From Sphingobacterium nematocida (lineage in GTDB: Bacteria; Bacteroidota; Bacteroidia; Sphingobacteriales; Sphingobacteriaceae), in NCBI RefSeq assembly GCF_900168125.1, contig NZ_FUZF01000002.1, positions 118,464-182,463 of the forward strand: a stretch of DNA of 64,000 bases. Direction: 5' to 3'. Positions 61,381 to 64,000 of the stretch are shown one piece after another (position 1 is the first letter of the stretch; the number at the start of each line of letters is the position of its first letter). A model generated the notes under the pieces. That model saw nothing but the letters and a program-made list of their open reading frames with translations, searched no databases and was not told the origin of the DNA. The translations under genes were made by a program, and so were the position numbers.

Positions 61381-62292
61381 ATGCAATTCAAGTATTACGC
61401 TGCGGCACTTTTTTCATTTATCGTTTGGGGAATGTTTAGTTTAGTGCTACGCCCATTAAGTGCCTATGCCTCGTTAGATATTCTATTGTATCGTATTCTT
61501 TTTGCCACCGGAGCAATTCTTCTGATTAGTTTTTTGTTTCGACCGAAGGTTACGAAAGAAAATATAAAGATTATTCGCGCATTATCACATCGCGAAAGAA
61601 GGTCGGTGTTTTTGCACGTCTTTTGTAGCGCAGTGATGCTGTCACTCAATTGGTTTTTGTTTATCTACGTGATGAATAATGTCAGTGTCAATGCTACTTC
61701 ATTGGCCTATCTCATTTGCCCTATTATTACGACGGTGTTGGCTAGTGTGTTTTTAAAAGAACAATTGAATCGAGGACAATGGTTGGCTGTGGGGCTTAGT
61801 GTGTTAGCTTGTCTGATGTTGGCCTATGGACATTTTATGGATATGATTTATAGTGTCGTTATCGCATTCACCTATGCCACATATCTTGTTTTGCAAAAGC
61901 GGAATAATAGGTTGGACAAATTTTTCACATTGAACTTACACATCATTGTAACATCTATTTTGTTGACTCCGATGCTTTATATTTTGCCAGAAGGTGTTAC
62001 ACACGGAATGGATTTTTATGGATATGTATTGTTGATAGCCTTGTTATTTACGATTATCCCTTTGTTTCTGAATATGTATGCATTGAAAGGTTTAGATTCA
62101 TCTGTAGTTGGGATACTGCTCTATATAAACCCTACAATAGCGTTTCTATTGGCTATTTTTTATTTTAAGGAGGAAATCAATCTCGTTCAGATTATGGCTT
62201 ATGGTTTGATTTTTCTTGCGGTAATCATCTTTAATGTAGCTTATCTCCGGCAGTATCACCGGTCTAGAAAGCAAGAGATCCTAGCTGCTTAA
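61381..62292 (+). CDS. EamA/RarD-type drug/metabolite transporter
   Basis: A 303-residue inner-membrane transporter with ten predicted helices and two EamA repeats. The RarD branch is suggested by the opening YYAAALFSFIVWGMFSLVLR, by SLNWFLFIYVMNNVSVNATS in helix 3-4 and by LDSSVVGILLYINPTIAFLL near the end. RarD proteins were linked to chloramphenicol sensitivity in other bacteria; natural substrates are unknown. It is convergent with the Sua5/YrdC gene, with 4 bp between stop codons. Confidence 0.87.
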   Translation: MQFKYYAAALFSFIVWGMFSLVLRPLSAYASLDILLYRILFATGAILLISFLFRPKVTKENIKIIRALSHRERRSVFLHVFCSAVMLSLNWFLFIYVMNNVSVNATSLAYLICPIITTVLASVFLKEQLNRGQWLAVGLSVLACLMLAYGHFMDMIYSVVIAFTYATYLVLQKRNNRLDKFFTLNLHIIVTSILLTPMLYILPEGVTHGMDFYGYVLLIALLFTIIPLFLNMYALKGLDSSVVGILLYINPTIAFLLAIFYFKEEINLVQIMAYGLIFLAVIIFNVAYLRQYHRSRKQEILAA

Positions 62293-62296
62293 TACC

Positions 62297-62917
62297 CTAT
62301 AGGTACAGCTCTAAGTCTCCTTTGCCCTCACGTATGACTTCAAACTCGCCTTCGGTCAAATCGACTACGGTAGAAGCTACATTGTCTCCATAGCCGCCGT
62401 CGATTACTAGATCAACGAGATCTTGGTATTTTTCATAGATCAATTCTGGATCTGTAGAATATTCGATGATATCGTCTTCATCGTGGATGGAAGCCGTTAC
62501 TATTGGATTTCCCAGCTGTTTTACGATCTCGCGTACAATATTGTTGTCTGGAACACGGATACCCACTGTTTTTTTCTTTGAACTCAAAAGCTTAGGAACC
62601 TGTCCACTAGCATTGAATATGAACGTAAAGGGGCCAGGTAGTGCTTTTTTGAGCACACGGAAGACTGTCGTATCGAAGGGTTTAGTATACTGCGAGATAT
62701 CCGTAAGGTCGTAACAGATAAAAGACAGGTTGGCCTTGTCGGTTTTTAGCCCCCGTATTTGACAAACGCGCTCGATTGCCTTTTGATTCGTAATATCACA
62801 ACCTATACCATACACCGTATCTGTCGGGTAGATGATGACACCTCCTTTTTTCAAGATATCGACCGCCTGATCTATATATTTAGTATTGGGTTTATCTTCG
62901 TATATTTTTAATAGCAT
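62297..62917 (-). CDS. Threonylcarbamoyl-AMP synthase (Sua5/YciO/YrdC family)
   Basis: A 206-residue protein with the YrdC fold. It shows GGVIIYPTDTVYGIGCDITN, the KTDKANLSFICYDLTDISQY loop and TVGIRVPDNNIVREIVKQLG followed by PIVTASI. The KxR / SxN pattern that binds ATP and threonine is partly visible. It either makes threonylcarbamoyl-AMP for the t6A tRNA modification, or is a YciO-type relative with a reduced activity; the length and the missing C-terminal Sua5 domain fit YciO or YrdC equally. It lies between EamA and asnS. Confidence 0.82.
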   Translation of the reverse strand: MLLKIYEDKPNTKYIDQAVDILKKGGVIIYPTDTVYGIGCDITNQKAIERVCQIRGLKTDKANLSFICYDLTDISQYTKPFDTTVFRVLKKALPGPFTFIFNASGQVPKLLSSKKKTVGIRVPDNNIVREIVKQLGNPIVTASIHDEDDIIEYSTDPELIYEKYQDLVDLVIDGGYGDNVASTVVDLTEGEFEVIREGKGDLELYL

Positions 62918-62979
62918 TTTTATAGTCGTTAGTATATTGCGTTTTTGGATAGTTTGACGCTTCGCCTCTCTTTTAAAAT

Positions 62980-63014
62980 AACAACAGCCAAAATGATTTG
63001 TTTTGGCTGTTGTT
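62980..63014 (-). terminator. Intrinsic terminator downstream of asnS
   Basis: AACAACAGCCAAAA (62980-62993) and its complement (63001-63014) form a 14-bp perfect stem with a 7-nt loop, 9 bp beyond the asnS stop codon. Confidence 0.82.
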
Positions 63015-63023
63015 ATTGTTTTA

Positions 63024-64000
63024 TTAAAACTCCGCGTTCTTCGGTGTGCGAGGAAACGGAATCACGTCTCTAATGTTTGTCATTCCTGTGGTAAATAAGA
63101 CCAAGCGTTCGAAGCCAACACCAAAACCAGAGTGCGGCACTGACCCAAATCGACGCGTGTCCAAAAACCAATCCATCTCTTCAGCTTCGATGCCCACTTC
63201 AGACATACGTGTTAAGAGTTTCTCCAGGTTTTCTTCACGTTGTGATCCGCCGACCATCTCTCCAATCCCAGGGAAAAGGATATCCATAGCGCGTACAGTG
63301 TGACGACCTTCGGCATCCGGTTGGTTTTGTTTCATGTAGAAAGACTTGATCTCTCTTGGGTAGTCCGTGAGAATCACAGGTTTTTTAAAATGCTTTTCTA
63401 CGAGGTAACGTTCGTGTTCCGATTGAAGATCAGCTCCCCAGCCTTCAATAAGATATTTAAACTGTTTCTTTTGGTTGGGTTTGCTGCGTTGCAATATTTC
63501 TACCGCCTCCGTGTAGGTTAGGCGTTCGAAGTCATTTTCCAATACGAAGTTTAACTTTTCAACTAAGTTTAATTCTGAACGTTCCGCCTGAGGTTTGGAT
63601 TTCTCCTCCTCCAATAATCTGTTCTTTAAAAATTCGATCTCGTCAGGACATTGTTCTAACGCATGCTTGATTACATATTTCAATAGATCCTCAGCGAGGT
63701 CCATATTATCTTCCAGCTCGTAGAAAGCCATTTCAGGTTCAATCATCCAAAACTCCGCTAAGTGACGGGTTGTATTGGAGTTTTCGGCACGGAAAGTAGG
63801 TCCAAAAGTATAGATATTTCCAAAAGCTAAAGCCGCAAGCTCACCTTCTAATTGACCAGATACTGTTAGATTTGTAGCTTTACCAAAAAAGTCCTCTTTG
63901 AAATCCACTTTGCCATCTTCTGTCAATGAAGGGTTGATCGGATCTAATGTAGTCACTCTGAACATCTCGCCGGCTCCTTCGGCATCCGATCCTGTAATAA
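63024..64000 (-). CDS. asnS: Asparaginyl-tRNA synthetase, C-terminal part
   Basis: The frame is open to the right window edge; about 325 residues of the catalytic domain are visible. The first visible residues [19 protein letters not shown] include a segment found before motif 2. Motif 2 is [20 protein letters not shown], with the Arg and Glu that bind ATP, and motif 3 is [20 protein letters not shown]. The NTTRHLAEF sequence and the [11 protein letters not shown] insert mark asparaginyl rather than aspartyl or lysyl synthetase. It charges tRNA-Asn. The N-terminal anticodon-binding OB domain lies outside the window. Confidence 0.93.
   Translation of the reverse strand, partial: ITGSDAEGAGEMFRVTTLDPINPSLTEDGKVDFKEDFFGKATNLTVSGQLEGELAALAFGNIYTFGPTFRAENSNTTRHLAEFWMIEPEMAFYELEDNMDLAEDLLKYVIKHALEQCPDEIEFLKNRLLEEEKSKPQAERSELNLVEKLNFVLENDFERLTYTEAVEILQRSKPNQKKQFKYLIEGWGADLQSEHERYLVEKHFKKPVILTDYPREIKSFYMKQNQPDAEGRHTVRAMDILFPGIGEMVGGSQREENLEKLLTRMSEVGIEAEEMDWFLDTRRFGSVPHSGFGVGFERLVLFTTGMTNIRDVIPFPRTPKNAEF

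Overview
The window looks like chromosome from a Bacteroidota (Sphingobacteriaceae, Sphingobacterium-like) bacterium. Signs are Bacteroidota-specific families (DUF4834 beside recF, DUF2520 after a CcmF/CcsA-type protein, an OstA-like protein, DUF4254 paired with a GT9 enzyme, a deoxyhypusine-synthase-like protein, thin Shine-Dalgarno signals) and candidate promoters of the Bacteroidota type (TTG, about 20 nt, TAnnTTTG). No rRNA, tRNA, CRISPR array, insertion sequence or prophage was seen. This was read by eye, without database searches.

Layout: 1-2.2 kb holds the end of a polyprenyl synthetase, an omega-amidase-like nitrilase, a small membrane-anchored protein and a MarR regulator. At 2.2-9.3 kb lie a membrane-anchored glutamate-synthase-domain protein, a cytochrome c maturation operon (ccmE, ccmF/ccsA-like, DUF2520) and a dicarboxylate symporter. 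At 9.6-14.5 kb are an LpxR-type lipid A deacylase, mnmD, a SlyD-like isomerase, a YyaL-type thioredoxin-fold protein and a SixA-like phosphatase. From 14.7 to 28.3 kb is an envelope-glycan region: two lipoproteins, then ten predicted glycosyltransferases (four of them paralogues of one GT2/galactosyltransferase-C design) and DUF4254. Much of it is AT-rich (15 G/C of 60 at 19441-19500 against 30 of 60 in nuoM at 30241-30300), which fits lateral acquisition of surface-polysaccharide genes.

From 28.4 to 36.2 kb is a complex I operon holding only nuoH to nuoN; the peripheral-arm genes nuoA-G are not in the window. FUSC, gltD and gltB follow, with a PAS-LuxR regulator divergent from gltB. At 45.9-51.8 kb are envelope proteins (DUF3575, an OmpA-like lipoprotein), a serine hydrolase, an M64 metallopeptidase and a dipeptide epimerase. 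At 51.9-62.9 kb are a 37-codon membrane ORF, a deoxyhypusine-synthase-like protein, a decayed four-helix-bundle gene, rdgB, an OstA-like protein, tilS, the DUF4834-recF-DUF721 group, an EamA transporter and a Sua5/YrdC protein. The window ends inside asnS.

The most unusual signal is non-coding. A palindromic element of about 65-87 bp occurs three times (9463-9549, 14530-14617, 59467-59531). Its central hairpin keeps pairing while its bases change, and each copy ends in TTG-N20-TAGGTTTR pointing at the next gene (lpxR-like, sixA-like, DUF4834-recF). It reads as a dispersed promoter/operator module. Other intergenic structures are two long inverted repeats of a REP-like family, several short-period inverted arrays that begin at stop codons, and a 24-bp perfect terminator-like hairpin.
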